In this document: positions 62,678 through 64,000 of the stretch, piece by piece
How positions within the stretch are numbered: the first letter of the stretch is position 1
Layout of the letters: each line of letters opens with the position of its first letter
NCBI GenBank assembly: GCA_038363925.1
Contig: JAQQWL010000006.1
Span: forward strand, 3,390,501-3,454,500
DNA from: Apiospora phragmitis
Taxonomy: Eukaryota > Ascomycota > Sordariomycetes > Amphisphaeriales > Apiosporaceae
DNA: 64,000 nt
Reading direction: 5' to 3'
Position numbers and translations under genes: made by a program
The notes under the pieces: generated by a model
Databases searched by the model: none
The model's input: only the letters and a program-made list of their open reading frames with translations
Told to the model about the DNA's origin: nothing

Positions 62678-64000
62678 ATGACATCCGAGGCATTAGATGT
62701 GTGTCTGGACATATTCGGCCAACACCCGAGACACAGCCATATATATACATCAATTTGCTTTGGATTCCCTTGCGATGAACAGGACAACAAGGAGATAATT
62801 CTCACACACTTACAACATGGCTTAGAACAACTAACACGCGACTTTCCCTGGATAGCGGGCCACGTTATCAGAGATGACGGCGGCATCTTCAGGATCAGGC
62901 CCTACAGAGAAGCCCCCCTGATTACGATGAAGGATCTGCGACGAGACTTCCCGCATACATTTACGGAGTACTTCAAGTCAGGAGGCGGCGGCGGCGGTAT
63001 TCCCGCCTCGCTATTGGACGAGACGATGCTCGCCCCGTGTGGTACGTTTCGCCATTCCACCGGCACCACCACCGGACCAGCAGCGCCCGTGTTCTTGCTA
63101 CAAGCAAACCTGATCCCGGGCGGCCTCCTGCTCGTCATAAACGGCCTGCACAGCTGCATGGACATGGCGGGCCAGACACAGATAATCCGTCTACTGGCGA
63201 AGGCGTGTCGCGGAGAACCGTTCAGCACCGAGGAGCTCGCAACGGGCAACATGCCGAGGCGCGACATACTGCTACCTCTCCTCCATTATCCCGACGAGGA
63301 ACTTCTGAAGAGGCCGCCTGGGGATGGTACAACTGCAGTGCGATCAGAAGAGTCCACCGCCGACTTAGTAGAGGACCAGGACGACCAAGGGAACCCATCA
63401 CCGGCCGGGACAGCGGCAGATCGTCCAGGAGAAGAACAACAACCGACCCCGCAAGCAGCAGCAGCATTACGCTGGTCCACCTTCATCTTTTCCGGCCCAG
63501 CACTACAAACCCTCAAAGCCGCCGCCTCGGCCACGATGCCCTCGGCAGAAGAAGAACGAGGAGAACGAATCCCCTTCATATCGACCGACGACGCCCTAAG
63601 CGCCCTCCTCTGGCAGTCCATCACGCGATCCCGCCTCCCGCGCCTATCACTATCATCCCCTCCTCAGAGTCATCGTCCACCACGACGCTGACCCGCACCG
63701 TCGACGCACGCCGCTACGTGGCCGGCCTTCCGCCCACATACCCGGGCGACGCCGCGTTCAAAGTATCCAGCACATCCCGCGTAGCGTCGCTGCTGAGCAA
63801 GCCCCCCGGCGCCGTCGCCGCCGAGCTGCGTGCCCGCCTGGGGCCCGACGAAGTGCACGACGGCATCCGCGCGCATGTCGCCAAGCTCGCCAGAAGTAGG
63901 GCTGGTAGTAGTGGCAGTAGCGGTGGCGGCGGCCTGGACCCGTCGATGGGCGTGAATTTGAGTTCGTGGGCCAAGGAGTCGTGCTACGACTTCGACTTCG
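62678..64000 (+). CDS. BAHD-type acyltransferase (partial, frameshifted)
   Basis: The ATG at 62678 opens 337 codons. Residues 158-162 read HSCMD in the context VINGLHSCMDMAGQ, which is the HxxxD catalytic motif of BAHD/transferase-family enzymes (acyl-CoA dependent O- or N-acylation, as in fungal trichothecene acetyltransferases). FISTDDALSALLWQSITRSRLPRL, family-typical, is followed by a premature stop at 63691. The -1 frame then continues as expected (TLTRTVDARRYVAGLPPTYPGD) to the window edge, where CYDFDF is probably the start of the DFGWG-like motif. The change of frame lies between about 63600 and 63660 and no GT..AG intron fits, so this is a one-base indel. An inserted low-complexity acidic/Pro segment (about 225-265) interrupts the mid-region. 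Substrate unknown. The adjacent GMC remnant suggests a former biosynthetic locus. Confidence 0.75.

Noticed and set aside
1..64000. CRISPR arrays, rRNA, telomeric arrays and intact transposons
   Set aside because: No regularly spaced repeats, no rRNA-like block, no TTAGGG array, and no transposase, integrase or reverse-transcriptase motif could be found on either strand.

Overview
The window is nuclear DNA from a filamentous ascomycete (Pezizomycotina). The coding genes carry short spliceosomal introns of about 47 to 157 nt with GT..AG ends and CTAAC-type branch points. The recognisable products are fungal: the 51 kDa subunit of respiratory complex I with a mitochondrial presequence, the p27 subunit of dynactin, a protein with an AreA-type GATA N-terminal-like motif, an RWD/CHY zinc-finger protein, a fungal rhodopsin-like membrane protein, and a nuclear intron-bearing tRNA-Pro. 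Strong use of GC-ending codons in several genes fits a sordariomycete-like fungus, but the sequence does not fix the genus.

Layout: 1-9587 has no gene I can support. 9588-11701 (+) encodes the RWD-like plus CHY zinc-finger protein, with one apparent single-base frameshift. 11702-38763 is about 27 kb without a supportable gene. 38764-40657 (+) encodes the GATA-N/DUF3295-type protein. 40658-52590 is another 12 kb without a supportable gene. From 52591 on the density becomes normal: dynactin p27 (-) and complex I 51 kDa subunit (+) diverge from a 466-bp shared promoter, followed by a small presequence-plus-membrane-segment protein (+), tRNA-Pro(UGG), a GNAT acetyltransferase (+), a fungal rhodopsin-like membrane protein (-), a truncated GMC oxidoreductase (+) and a BAHD-type acyltransferase (+) that runs off the right edge.

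How the genes fit together: the 52.6-57.5 kb block is housekeeping (dynein-driven transport, NADH oxidation in mitochondria, tRNA). The 58-64 kb block looks accessory. A GMC oxidoreductase next to a BAHD acyltransferase is a pairing seen in secondary-metabolite clusters, but here the GMC gene lacks its FAD-binding half and carries two frameshifts, the adjoining rhodopsin-like gene has one, and the acyltransferase has one. I read this as either a decaying accessory locus or a stretch with base-call errors; the sequence alone does not decide. I found no clear transposon, CRISPR, rRNA or organelle insertion and no obviously new multi-gene system. The most unusual features are the roughly 48 kb of non-AT-rich DNA without genes and the cluster of broken genes at the right end.
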